Both the position numbers and the translations under genes were made by a program. 64,000 nt of DNA. It comes from JAEZBP01 sp963832725. GTDB taxonomy: Bacteria; Myxococcota_A; Polyangia; Polyangiales; Sandaracinaceae. Under the pieces are notes generated by a model. That model saw nothing but the letters and a program-made list of their open reading frames with translations. It had not been told where the DNA came from and did no database searches. Numbering within the stretch: position 1 is the first letter of the stretch; each line of letters opens with the position of its first letter. This document shows positions 11,692 through 19,683 of this stretch, one piece after another. The stretch is from assembly GCA_963832725.1 (NCBI GenBank), contig CAWHVG010000001.1:248001-312000 (forward strand). The letters run 5' to 3'.

Positions 11692-12156
11692 TCAGCCCTC
11701 GACGTTCGCCGGCGTGCGCACGCTCAGCACCGGACAGGGCGCGTGGCGGACGACGCGCTCGGCGACGCTACCGATGAGCAGGTGCGCGAGGCCGGTGCGA
11801 CCGTGCGTCGAGAGGACGATCATGTCGACGTCCTCTTTCCCCGCGTAGTGGCAGATCCCTTCGGCGGCGTTGGAGCTGATGATCAGCGTCGTCTTGGCGT
11901 GCTCGATCCCGGCGAAGTGGGTTCGGATGACTTCGCTGAGCGCTTCGTGGATCGCCTTCTCGACGTCCTGCTCCATCGCGAGCTGCGCGCCAGCGTCGCC
12001 GCGGGTCGCGTAGGGGGCGAGGGGCGAGGGATCGAGGACGTGACAGACGGTCACCTTCGCGCCCGTGTCGCGCGCCAGCTCCGCCGCCTTGATCAAGCCG
12101 TAGCGAGCGGCGGGGGAGAAGTCGGTCGGCACCAAGATGCTCTGGGTGATGGGCAT
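11692..12156 (-). CDS. Universal stress protein (UspA family)
   Basis: A 154-residue single-domain Usp protein, full length for the family. The N-terminal strand ILVPTDFSPAA and the nucleotide-binding loop VLSTHGRTGLAHLLIGSVAE near the C terminus are diagnostic. The GxxG position that starts the usual G-2x-G-9x-GS loop is Ser here, but the remaining G-9x-GS is intact, so ATP binding is plausible. Such proteins are cytoplasmic and induced by stress or growth arrest; the partner is unknown. It is transcribed alone on the minus strand, divergent from orn. A stem-loop lies just past its stop. Confidence 0.92.
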   Translation of the reverse strand: MPITQSILVPTDFSPAARYGLIKAAELARDTGAKVTVCHVLDPSPLAPYATRGDAGAQLAMEQDVEKAIHEALSEVIRTHFAGIEHAKTTLIISSNAAEGICHYAGKEDVDMIVLSTHGRTGLAHLLIGSVAERVVRHAPCPVLSVRTPANVEG

Positions 12157-12241
12157 GACCCGGGGAACCTAATCCCGTGCCGGCGCTTTTCCAATTCCCC
12201 CGTGGCTACGGGTCGCGGCGGGACTCTGATATCGTCGCCCG

Positions 12242-12796
12242 ATGGCGAAGGACACCGATCGACTCGTCTGGATCGACCTTGAGATGAGCGGGTTGGACCC
12301 GGACCGCGAGCGCATCCTCGAGATCGCGACCATCGTCACGGATGGACAGCTCGAAGTGGTGGCGGAAGGGCCCGAGATCGTCATCCACCAGCCCGACTCG
12401 CTCCTCGATGCGATGGACGACTGGAACCGCGACCATCACGGAGGCTCCGGGCTCACCGAGCGCGTCCGCGCATCCACGATCGACACCGCGGACGCGGAAC
12501 GCCAGACGCTCGAATTCATCGCCGCCCACGTCCCCGAGCGCGCCGCGCCGCTGGCGGGCAACTCGGTGCACCAGGACCGGCTCTTCCTGGCTCGCTACAT
12601 GCCCGAGCTCGAGGGCTACCTGCACTACCGCAACGTCGACGTCTCGACGGTGAAAGAGCTCGTCCGGCGCTGGCACCCGCAGGCGTTCGAAGGCCGCCCT
12701 CGCAAGAAGGGGAGCCACCGCGCGCTCGACGACATCCGCGAGTCGATCGACGAGCTGCGCTACTACCGCCGCGCCGTGTTCGTCGGCGAAGCCTGA
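12242..12796 (+). CDS. orn: Oligoribonuclease
   Basis: A 184-residue DEDDh exonuclease that degrades 2-5 nt RNA fragments (and pGpG from c-di-GMP turnover) in the cytoplasm, 3' to 5'. All catalytic residues are visible at the positions known for E. coli Orn: Asp12 and Glu14 in WIDLEMSGLDP, Asp112 in SVHQDRLFL, His159 and Asp163 in SHRALDD. Length equals the family norm. The ATG at 12242 is the only sensible start, and the gene stands alone, divergent from usp. In myxobacteria Orn would be the expected terminal step of both mRNA decay and c-di-GMP removal. Confidence 0.97.
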   Translation: MAKDTDRLVWIDLEMSGLDPDRERILEIATIVTDGQLEVVAEGPEIVIHQPDSLLDAMDDWNRDHHGGSGLTERVRASTIDTADAERQTLEFIAAHVPERAAPLAGNSVHQDRLFLARYMPELEGYLHYRNVDVSTVKELVRRWHPQAFEGRPRKKGSHRALDDIRESIDELRYYRRAVFVGEA

Positions 12797-12970
12797 GCCC
12801 GCGACGAGCTGCGCCGCCTCACCGAAGCCTCGGCCCGGGCACGTCCGACGCCGAGAGCCGCCACGGACCGCGCGTGCGACTGCGAGAGTCCTCTTGCGAC
12901 GCGAGCCCGTTCGAGGAGCCGCCGTCGCGAGCTCCTCGACGCCGAGAGCCCGCGCGGCTCATGACGCGGG

Positions 12971-13118
12971 CAGGACGAAACGGAAAACGCCCGGCACGGC
13001 GCGGAAAGCGGGCTGGCCGGGCGTCAGGAGCGCGATCGCTCGCTCAGGACGGAACGGAAAACGCCCGGCACGGCGCGGAAAGCGGGCTGGCCGGGCGTCG
13101 GGAGCGCGATCGCTCGCT
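12971..13118. repeat. Two tandem copies of a 74-bp hairpin element
   Basis: Copies at 12971-13044 and 13045-13118 are nearly identical. Each carries the inverted repeat ACGCCCGGC / GCCGGGCGT. The second copy ends exactly at the stop codon of the minus-strand gene that starts at 13822, so the element forms that gene's 3' region and may act as a (duplicated) terminator. The rest of the 12797-12970 gap after orn holds nothing I recognise. Confidence 0.85.
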
Positions 13119-13822
13119 CAGAACGTGCCGCTGACGACCGGGACGCGGACGTCGGCGGTGCGCGGCAGGAGCATGTGAGCGCGCTCCTCGCGGGTGTAGG
13201 TATCGGCCGAGCCGATCATCGGCACACCCAGCAGGAGCTGGCCGTCCGCGAAGCGGAGCAGCCCGGGACCGCCTGCCAAGATGCGCTGCCGCGCACTGCG
13301 AGCGCTCGACCCCGGATCGCTCTGGGTCGCGTCCTCGTCGCCGGTCGCACCCTCCCCGCCGGTATCGGGGCCTGGGTTGTACGCGGTCAACGCCAACACC
13401 CCGACGAACGTCGGCACGATCAACGCCATCGATACCGCGAACACCGCGACCGCGGCTTCTGGGAAGCCTTGCCCCATGTTCGGGTTCTCGAGCGCGTAGT
13501 AGCCGCCGATGGCACCTCCGGCCGCGCCGATGGCCGGAAAGAGGACCCACGCCCACCACTCGTCGAGCTCATGGACGCCGGCGTTCACGATCAACGCGTT
13601 GACCATGAACCCGATCTCGGCGCCGAGGATGCCGCCGCCGAGGATGCCTTTGCCGCCCGCGCCGACGGAGTTGCAGGTCATCGACATCGTCGTCGAGCTG
13701 CACTGCGCGTGCGCCGTGGGCGCATCGAGCGCGGCGTGGCCGACGACCAGCGCCAGCGCGAGCGCCACCGCGGTGCCGAGTGTCTGCCAGGTGGACGGAC
13801 CCTTCGAATGATGCAGTCGCAA
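13118..13822 (-). CDS. Exported membrane protein of unknown function
   Basis: About 234 residues. I chose the TTG at 13822 because GGGAGG lies 8 bp upstream and it gives a clean signal peptide: MRLHHSKGPSTWQTLG, then a hydrophobic stretch ending near PTAHAQ. Glycine-rich hydrophobic segments follow (GILGGGILGAEIGFMVNALIV, AWVLFPAIGAAGGAIGGYY, AAVAVFAVSMALIVPTFVGVLAL). The C-terminal tail is hydrophilic, with an Asp/Glu/Ser-rich linker (about residues 150-180) and LRFADGQLLLGVPMIGS. No known family is recognised. The layout suggests an inner-membrane protein with an extracytoplasmic tail. It is monocistronic and diverges from marR. Confidence 0.7.
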   Translation of the reverse strand: MRLHHSKGPSTWQTLGTAVALALALVVGHAALDAPTAHAQCSSTTMSMTCNSVGAGGKGILGGGILGAEIGFMVNALIVNAGVHELDEWWAWVLFPAIGAAGGAIGGYYALENPNMGQGFPEAAVAVFAVSMALIVPTFVGVLALTAYNPGPDTGGEGATGDEDATQSDPGSSARSARQRILAGGPGLLRFADGQLLLGVPMIGSADTYTREERAHMLLPRTADVRVPVVSGTF

Positions 13823-13927
13823 GCGGAACCCCTCCCGTCGGGAAGCAGGGCGACCATATACGGACGGGGACGGGGCAGCAAGCGAGCGTGCCCCACCTCG
13901 CGGCCTTGACGATGAGGTCGGGAAGCG

Positions 13928-13949
13928 AATATTTAGCGTCCGAAATGTT
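13928..13949. promoter_or_regulatory. AT-rich dyad, possible MarR operator
   Basis: An imperfect inverted repeat AATATTT-N8-AAATGTT (6 of 7 pairs) in otherwise very GC-rich sequence, 38 bp before the marR start. MarR regulators commonly bind such dyads over their own promoters. This is position and symmetry only. Confidence 0.3.
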
Positions 13950-13987
13950 TTTCGAGCGATCCGGCAGAAGCCGGGCTCGGTGAGAGA

Positions 13988-14560
13988 GTGGCGAACAAGC
14001 ACGCAGACGTTCAGCCGGATGGCCAGGGCGACATCGATCGCATCCTGGAGGCGATCGTCTACCTGTACACGGAGAGCCGCCGCGTCACCAAAGCGCTGGC
14101 GAGGCAGCACGGGCTCACCGGTCCCCAGGTCACGGCGCTCAAGATCCTCGAGGGGCTCGGGCGCCTCAGCCTCTCGGAGCTCTCGGCCCGGATGAGCGCG
14201 AAGAACTCGACCATCACCGGCATCGTCGACCGCATGGAGCGCGACGGGCTGGTGCGGCGCGAGCGGAGCGAGGACGACCGGCGCGTCATCCACATCCGCG
14301 CGACGGATCGCGGCCGGGCGATCGCCTCGGCCGTGCCGGTGACCGCGATGGCGATCTTCGGCGCCGCGCTGCGGTCGCTCTCGGCCAGCGACCGCGCGGA
14401 GCTGATGCGCATCCTTTCCTTGCTCGCCACCCGCGTGCGCGAGCAGGTCGAGCGAGAAGAACAAGCCCTCGCGAGGAGCTCGATTCAAGACCGCGGAGCG
14501 GCGCAGAATCGAGCTCTCAGGGCTCAACCACCGGCCTCGACCGAGGCCGAGGAGGGGTAG
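13988..14560 (+). CDS. MarR-family transcriptional regulator
   Basis: A 190-residue winged-helix regulator. The DNA-binding core is evident: LTGPQVTALKILEGLG (helix 2), LSLSELSARMSAKNSTITGIVDRMERDGLVRRERSEDDRRVIHI (recognition helix and wing, with the typical DRR wing). A C-terminal dimerisation helix and a low-complexity tail of about 35 residues follow. The start is a GTG at 13988 with a weak ribosome binding site. Its stop lies 2 bp before the BKACE start, so it is the first gene of a three-gene unit and probably controls the acyl-CoA enzymes behind it in response to a carboxylic acid or CoA ester. The ligand is unknown. Confidence 0.92.
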   Translation: MANKHADVQPDGQGDIDRILEAIVYLYTESRRVTKALARQHGLTGPQVTALKILEGLGRLSLSELSARMSAKNSTITGIVDRMERDGLVRRERSEDDRRVIHIRATDRGRAIASAVPVTAMAIFGAALRSLSASDRAELMRILSLLATRVREQVEREEQALARSSIQDRGAAQNRALRAQPPASTEAEEG

Positions 14561-14562
14561 AC

Positions 14563-15462
14563 ATGGCGTTCGAAGACAAGGTGGTCCTCACCTGCGCGCT
14601 CACCGGCGTGCTCGCCAACCGCAAGCAGTGCGAAGCAATCCCGTACACGCCCGAAGAGCTCGCCGAGGAGGCCAAGCGCGCCTACGACGCCGGCGCGTCC
14701 GTCGTGCACATCCACGCGCGAAACGACGACGGCTCGCCGACCTTCGAGCCGAAGGTGTTCGCGCGCATCAAGGAGGAGATCCGCAAGCGCTGCCCGATCA
14801 TCCTCAATTTCTCGACCGGCACGATCCTCGACGACGTGAGCCAACAGCAGGCCTACGTCGCCGAGTCCCGGCCCGAGATCGGCGCCGTGAACATGGGCAC
14901 GATGAACTACTCGAAGTACAGCCGGAGCCAGAAGCGCTTCGTCTTCGACATGATCTTCCCGAACCCCTACGAGAAGATCCTCTCGCTGCTGAACACGATG
15001 AACGAAGCGGGCGTGAAGCCCGAGCTCGAGTGCTTCGACAGCGGCCACACGGCGGGGATCTGGCCGCTCCTCGACATGGGCGCGTTGAAGCCGCCCTTCC
15101 AGTTCTCGTTCATCGTGAACGTGCTCGGCGGCATCCCGGCCACGGTGGAGTCGCTGCAGCTCCAGACCAAGATCATGCCGCCCGGCTCCGACTGGGAGGT
15201 GATCGGCATCTCCCACTGCCACTGGCGCATGCTGGCGACCGCGCTGGTGCTCGGCGGAAACATCCGCACCGGGCTGGAGGACCACCTCTACTTGCCCAAC
15301 GGCGACAAGGCGAGCAGCAACGGGGCGATGGTCGAGATCGCGGCGCGGATGACGCGCGACGTCGGCCGCGAGCCCGCCACGGTCGAGGAGGCGCGGAAGA
15401 TCCTGAAGCTCGGCGAGACGGCAGCCGGCCGAGCCGCCGCCGAAGCCGTGGGGCACGCCTGA
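14563..15462 (+). CDS. BKACE-family beta-keto acid cleavage enzyme
   Basis: A 299-residue TIM-barrel enzyme of the family typified by 3-keto-5-aminohexanoate cleavage enzyme (Kce). The family condenses a beta-keto acid with acetyl-CoA to give acetoacetate and a new acyl-CoA, using Zn. The Zn-binding motif VVHIHARNDDGSPTFE (His49 and His51), the substrate loop NFSTGT and the C-terminal GGNIRTGLEDHLYLPNGDKA are all present. Length is standard. It starts 2 bp after marR and its stop overlaps the crotonase ATG (TGATG), so the three genes are translationally linked. The beta-keto acid cannot be deduced; the neighbouring crotonase suggests catabolism of a fatty or amino-acid-derived acyl chain. Confidence 0.9.
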   Translation: MAFEDKVVLTCALTGVLANRKQCEAIPYTPEELAEEAKRAYDAGASVVHIHARNDDGSPTFEPKVFARIKEEIRKRCPIILNFSTGTILDDVSQQQAYVAESRPEIGAVNMGTMNYSKYSRSQKRFVFDMIFPNPYEKILSLLNTMNEAGVKPELECFDSGHTAGIWPLLDMGALKPPFQFSFIVNVLGGIPATVESLQLQTKIMPPGSDWEVIGISHCHWRMLATALVLGGNIRTGLEDHLYLPNGDKASSNGAMVEIAARMTRDVGREPATVEEARKILKLGETAAGRAAAEAVGHA

Positions 15463-16250
15463 TGGAGGCGCGCTCCTATCGGACCATCCTGGCTTCCGTC
15501 GAGTCGAGCATCGCGACCATCACGCTGAACGTGCCCGAGCGGAAGAACCCGATCGGGCCGCTGATGGTCAACGAGCTGCTCTACGCGCTCGACGACGCCA
15601 AAGACGACCCGGACGTGCGCGTGATCGTGCTGACCGGCGCCGGCAAGGCGTTCAGCGCCGGCGGCGATCTCAAGCAGATGTCCGGCGGAGGCGGCGAGGG
15701 CCCGGAGCTGCCGCCGAAGGGCGACTACTCGGACCTGCTGCTGCGCTTCCCCTCGCTCGGCAAGCCCACCATCGCACGGGTGCCGGGCGTGGCGATGGGC
15801 GGAGGGCTCGGGCTGGTGGCGAGCTGCGACTTCGCCATCGCCGCCGAGAGCGCGGTGCTCGGCACACCGGAGGTCCGGCGCGGCCTCTTCCCGATGATGA
15901 TCATGGCCGTGCTCCAGCGCGTGGTGAGCCGGCGAAAGCTGCTCGAGATGATGCTGCTCGGCGAGAAGCTGACGGCTCGGCAGGCGGCGGAGATCGAGCT
16001 CATCAACCGCGCGGTGCCGGACGACGCGCTCGACGACGAAGTGCGGGCGCTGGCCGAGAAGCTGGCCGCCCAGTCGCCGACGGCCGTCCGCATGGGCCTC
16101 GCCGCCTACCACCACCAGGCCGATCGCGCGCTCGTGGAGGCCGTGCCCTACCTGCAAGAGCAGCTCGTGGCCGTGCTCGGCACCGAGGACGCCCGCGAAG
16201 GGCTCATGGCGTTCATCGAGAAGCGCGCGCCGCACTGGACGGGACGCTGA
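15462..16250 (+). CDS. Enoyl-CoA hydratase/isomerase (crotonase) family protein
   Basis: A 262-residue crotonase. The CoA-binding oxyanion motifs AFSAGGDLKQM and PGVAMGGGLGLVASCDFAIA are present. Of the two catalytic glutamates of classical hydratase, the second is there (Glu137 in GTPEVRRGLFP), but the first is replaced by Gly117 in GGGLGL. The reaction may therefore be an isomerisation, a hydrolysis or a hydration with other geometry rather than standard 2-enoyl-CoA hydration. The ATG overlaps the BKACE stop (TGATG). It is the last gene of the marR operon and presumably handles the acyl-CoA made or used by BKACE. Confidence 0.9.
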   Translation: MEARSYRTILASVESSIATITLNVPERKNPIGPLMVNELLYALDDAKDDPDVRVIVLTGAGKAFSAGGDLKQMSGGGGEGPELPPKGDYSDLLLRFPSLGKPTIARVPGVAMGGGLGLVASCDFAIAAESAVLGTPEVRRGLFPMMIMAVLQRVVSRRKLLEMMLLGEKLTARQAAEIELINRAVPDDALDDEVRALAEKLAAQSPTAVRMGLAAYHHQADRALVEAVPYLQEQLVAVLGTEDAREGLMAFIEKRAPHWTGR

Positions 16251-16296
16251 GCGCGCGCTCGGAACGTGGAAACCGAGGGAGGGTCGCCCGGCCAAA

Positions 16297-16397
16297 GTGA
16301 ACCCTGTTCACGGTTCGACGGCGAACCCTCCGCAAATTCTGCTCCAAAGTCAGCAGGTCGCGGGCCAACGTGAACCGCGTTCACGTCTTTTGGCCCG
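16297..16397. promoter_or_regulatory. Pair of GTGAAC-N3-GTTCAC palindromes in a convergent gap
   Basis: Two 15-bp dyads, GTGAACCCTGTTCAC at 16297-16311 and GTGAACCGCGTTCAC at 16370-16384, 73 bp apart and each preceded by GGCCAA. The second is nested in a larger inverted repeat, CGGGCCAA (16361-16368) with TTGGCCCG (16390-16397). They look like operators, yet the 306-bp gap (16251-16556) lies between two gene 3' ends. I see no gene in the rest of the gap. Confidence 0.6.
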
Positions 16398-16556
16398 CGT
16401 TGCGCCTGCGGACTGTGAGCCGGAAACCCCTCCGACCTACGGGCTTCGCCGCGACGCGGACGGCTACCACCCCCATCTCGGATGGTGGTCCGTGCGGCCG
16501 CGCTTCCGACGAAGCCGGCGACCGCACGGGCGTAGCGACCACGCGGGAGCGGCGGC

Positions 16557-18289
16557 TCAGGCGAAGCCGGCAATCCGGAGCTCGATGGCGTCGCCGCCGC
16601 GCCAGGAGTCGGGCCGGAGGCTGCCGAAGACGTGGACGGTGCGGCCGATGGTGTGAACGCGGTCGCCGAGCTCCCAGCCGAACGCCGTCAGAATCGCGAT
16701 CGCCCATCCGCAAGGCGAGCTTGAGGTGCTGCCCGTCCCCCACCGCGTTGACGTCGCGAACGGTGGCGCCCTCGAGGAGGAAGAGCGGCTCGGCGTTGCC
16801 CTCCCCGACCGGCTCGAGCATGGCCAGCTCCGCCGCGGTGGGGAGCGGGAAGCCGTCGCCGAGGGCGACGTCGATCCGCGGCGTGGCGTCGAGCGGCGGC
16901 AGCACGGCGCGCATCGAACGGCAGACGTCGTCGAAGCCCGCGCGGAAGGGCTCCACCCTTGCCGCGTCCAGGCTCAGCCCCGCCGCCGCGGCGTGCCCGC
17001 CGAACTTGCTCAAGTCGCCACGGCAGGCGGCGACCGCATCGTAGATGGAGAAGCCCTCCGGCGTCCGGCAGCTCCCGTGGCCCTCGCCGTCCTCGAGCGC
17101 GATGACGACGGTCGGCGCCTCGAAACGCTCGACCAGCCTCGCGGCGACGATACCGACCACGCCGCGGTGCCAGCCCGAGGCGGCGACCACGATCCCGCCG
17201 CTCACCTCTTCGCCGTAGACGTCGAGCACCTGCTCGATCGCCTCCTCGGTGATGCGGCGCTCGATGGCCCGGCGCTCCTGGTTGATCTGCTCGATGCGGG
17301 CCGCGAGCACCCGAGCCTCCGGCAGCGTCGCCGCTTGCAACAGGCGCAGCGTCACCTCCGGGTCGCCCAGTCGACCCGCAGCGTTGAGCCGCGGCGCCAT
17401 GCGAAAGGCGATGTCCACGCCGCCGACCGAGGCGCCGGCGCGGATGCGCGCGGCCTCGCGCAACGCCAGCACGCCGGGACGCGGTCGCGGGGAGGCGATG
17501 CGCGCGAGCCCGGCGCGCACCAGCCGCCGGTTGTCGCCGTCGAGCGGCGCCACGTCCGCCACCGTGCCGAGCGCCACCGAGATCGAGCCAGGGCCGGACG
17601 TCGAGCTTCGCGTCGAGCGCCGCGCGCACCGCCGCGCCCACCGAGAGCGCTAGTCCCGCGCTGCACAGCCCCTTGTAGGGAAAGCCGCAATCGGGCCGGT
17701 GCGGGTTCAGAAACGCCAGCGCCGGCAGCGGCTCGTCCGGCACGAGGTGGTGATCGACCACGATCACGTCGACGCCCTTCGCGCGGGCGGCGGCGATCCG
17801 CTCGTGGTCACTCGACCCGCAATCGCAGGTGACGATCAGCGAGGCACCCGTCGCGAGCGCGCGCTGCAGCGCCGGCTGCGAGAACCCGTAGCCGCCTTCG
17901 AAGCGGTTGGCGACCAAGGTCCGCACGTCCGCGCCGAGCACGCTCAGGATGCCGCTCAGGATGGCGGCGCTGGTGGTCCCGTCGACGTCGTAGTCGCCGA
18001 AGACGGCCACCCGCTCATGCTTGCGCGCCGCGTGCGCGAGCCGCTCGGCGGCCGCGGAGCGATCGGCCATCGCTTCGGGCGGGGTCAGGCCGCCGAGCTT
18101 CGGGTCGAGGAAGTCCCGCGCGACCTCGACGTCGTTCACGCCACGCAGCAGGAGCACCTGCGCGATGGACGCGCTCACGCCCAGCGCCGCGCCCAGCTCC
18201 TGCGCCGCCGCGCGATCCCCCTCGCGGAGCTGAACGCGCGAGGGCGATACCGCCTCCGCGCTCTTTTCGCCAGCGTCGACCAACTGCAT
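16557..18289 (-). CDS. recJ: Single-stranded-DNA-specific exonuclease RecJ (two apparent frameshifts)
   Basis: About 576 residues (E. coli RecJ has 577) once two extra bases, near 17578 and 16698, are removed. RecJ digests 5' ends of single-stranded DNA in recombination and mismatch repair. DHH motifs are complete: VFGDYDVDGTTSAAIL, TCDCGSSDHE and VIVVDHHLVPDEPLP, then NPHRPDCGFPYKGLCSAGLAL. DHHA1 has SKFGGHAAAAGLSLD. At the first frame break, removing one G restores WLDLVALGTVADVAPLDGDNRR, matching E. coli RecJ almost word for word. The start ATG at 18289 follows AAGGTGG. The C-terminal OB region ends FGSLRPDSWRGGDAIELRIA. Confidence 0.92.
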
Positions 18290-18439
18290 CGCGGCCCACC
18301 TTGGACCAAGCGGAGCGAGAGCGGAAGGCACTCCTGACGAAACGGGGACACTGCCGCGAGGATCGAGCACGATGACCCACCGACGCAGCGGCGAGCGTGC
18401 GACTGACGCAGATCGCTTCGCAGCCTCCAGAACGCACGA

Positions 18440-18470
18440 CGCCCCGCCGACGACGAGCGCGGGCGGGGCG
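18440..18470 (-). terminator. Stem-loop after secF
   Basis: A perfect 9-bp stem CGCCCCGCC (18440-18448) with GGCGGGGCG (18462-18470), 19 bp past the secF stop and before recJ. There is no T-tract, so this is only a weak terminator candidate. Confidence 0.4.
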
Positions 18471-18488
18471 GCCGGATGAGGAGGATGC

Positions 18489-19679
18489 TCAGGTCTCCTG
18501 GGTGGTAGTGCGGCCCTTCTTCATACGCGCCTTCTTGGCGCGGGCCTTGGAGGAGCTGAAGAAGCGCCGGTCCATCCACTCCGTCAGCGGCGCTGCGACA
18601 TAGATCGACGAGTACGTTCCGATCAGGATGCCGATGAAGAGCGCAAAGGAGAGGTCGCGGATGATCTCGGTGCCCCAGATGAAGAACGCCGAGACGCTGA
18701 GCAGGGTGGTGCCCGAGGTGACGATCGTCCGCGAGAGCATCTGGGAGGTGCTGATGTTGATCACCTCGTACAGGCTCTTGTCGCGATAGCGCCCGAGATT
18801 CTCGCGGATCCGGTCGTAGACGACGATGGTGTCGTTGATGGAGTACCCGACGATCGTCAGCAACGCGGCGATGATCGTGAGGTTGAACTCCTTCTGGAGG
18901 AGCACGAACGCGCCCACGGTGATCAACGCGTCGTGGAGAAGGGCCACCACGCCGCCCGGCGCGAAGCGCAGGTCGAAGCGGAAGGCCACGTACACCATGA
19001 TGAACGCGATGGCGTAGAGGAGGCTCTTGATCGCCGCGTCGCGCAGCTGCGCTCCCGCCCGCGGACCGACCCGCTCCACGCTCTCGGGCCGCTCGGGCGC
19101 GCGGGCGGCGCCGAGCTTCTCCGTCAGACCGCCCATCATCTCGTCGGCCACGCCGCTGAGCTGCGCCTCGTACTCGTGGTCCTGGGACTGGCCGATGCGC
19201 ACGACGCGCAGCACCGAGACGTCCGCGTTCGTGAGCGCGTCGCGGAGCGCGTCCGGGCTCACGTCGCCGCTCAGCGAGACGCGCGCGCTGTCGCCACCCT
19301 CGGGGACACGGATGTTCTGGAGCTGCACGCCCTCGGGCAGCGCGCCCTCGATCGCGTGCTGCATCTGCTCCTTCTGGGCATCGTCAATCGCCGAGAAGTC
19401 GCGGACGCGGATGATGTACTCGTTCGGGTGGCCGACCACCGCCACCACCTCGGGCGCGTCGTAGCCGAGCTCCGAGAGCGAGGTGCGCAGCTCCGCCGGG
19501 GTCACGTCGCCGCGGAAGGCGACCTGCACTTCCGTCCCGCCCACGAAGTCGGTGCCGAAGTTCGGTCCAGGGTAGAAGATGCTGACGATGCTTCCGACCA
19601 CCAGCACGATGCTGATCGCCGCGTAGATGCGCCGATGGCGCATGAAGTCGACAACCAGGCCAGGCTTGAAGAACTCCAT
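18489..19679 (-). CDS. secF: Protein translocase subunit SecF
   Basis: A 396-residue inner-membrane protein that, with SecD, uses the proton gradient to pull exported proteins through SecYEG. Six membrane spans are visible. The family signature FGTDFVGGTEVQVAF lies after the first span. Conserved core stretches are VVALLHDALITVGAF, VGYSINDTIVVYDRIREN and SRTIVTSGTTLLSVSAFFIWG. The periplasmic domain between spans 1 and 2 is longer than in E. coli SecF, accounting for the extra length. The tail is Lys/Arg-rich. secD ends 4 bp upstream, so yajC-secD-secF form one operon. Confidence 0.97.
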   Translation of the reverse strand: MEFFKPGLVVDFMRHRRIYAAISIVLVVGSIVSIFYPGPNFGTDFVGGTEVQVAFRGDVTPAELRTSLSELGYDAPEVVAVVGHPNEYIIRVRDFSAIDDAQKEQMQHAIEGALPEGVQLQNIRVPEGGDSARVSLSGDVSPDALRDALTNADVSVLRVVRIGQSQDHEYEAQLSGVADEMMGGLTEKLGAARAPERPESVERVGPRAGAQLRDAAIKSLLYAIAFIMVYVAFRFDLRFAPGGVVALLHDALITVGAFVLLQKEFNLTIIAALLTIVGYSINDTIVVYDRIRENLGRYRDKSLYEVINISTSQMLSRTIVTSGTTLLSVSAFFIWGTEIIRDLSFALFIGILIGTYSSIYVAAPLTEWMDRRFFSSSKARAKKARMKKGRTTTQET

Positions 19680-19683
19680 GGGA

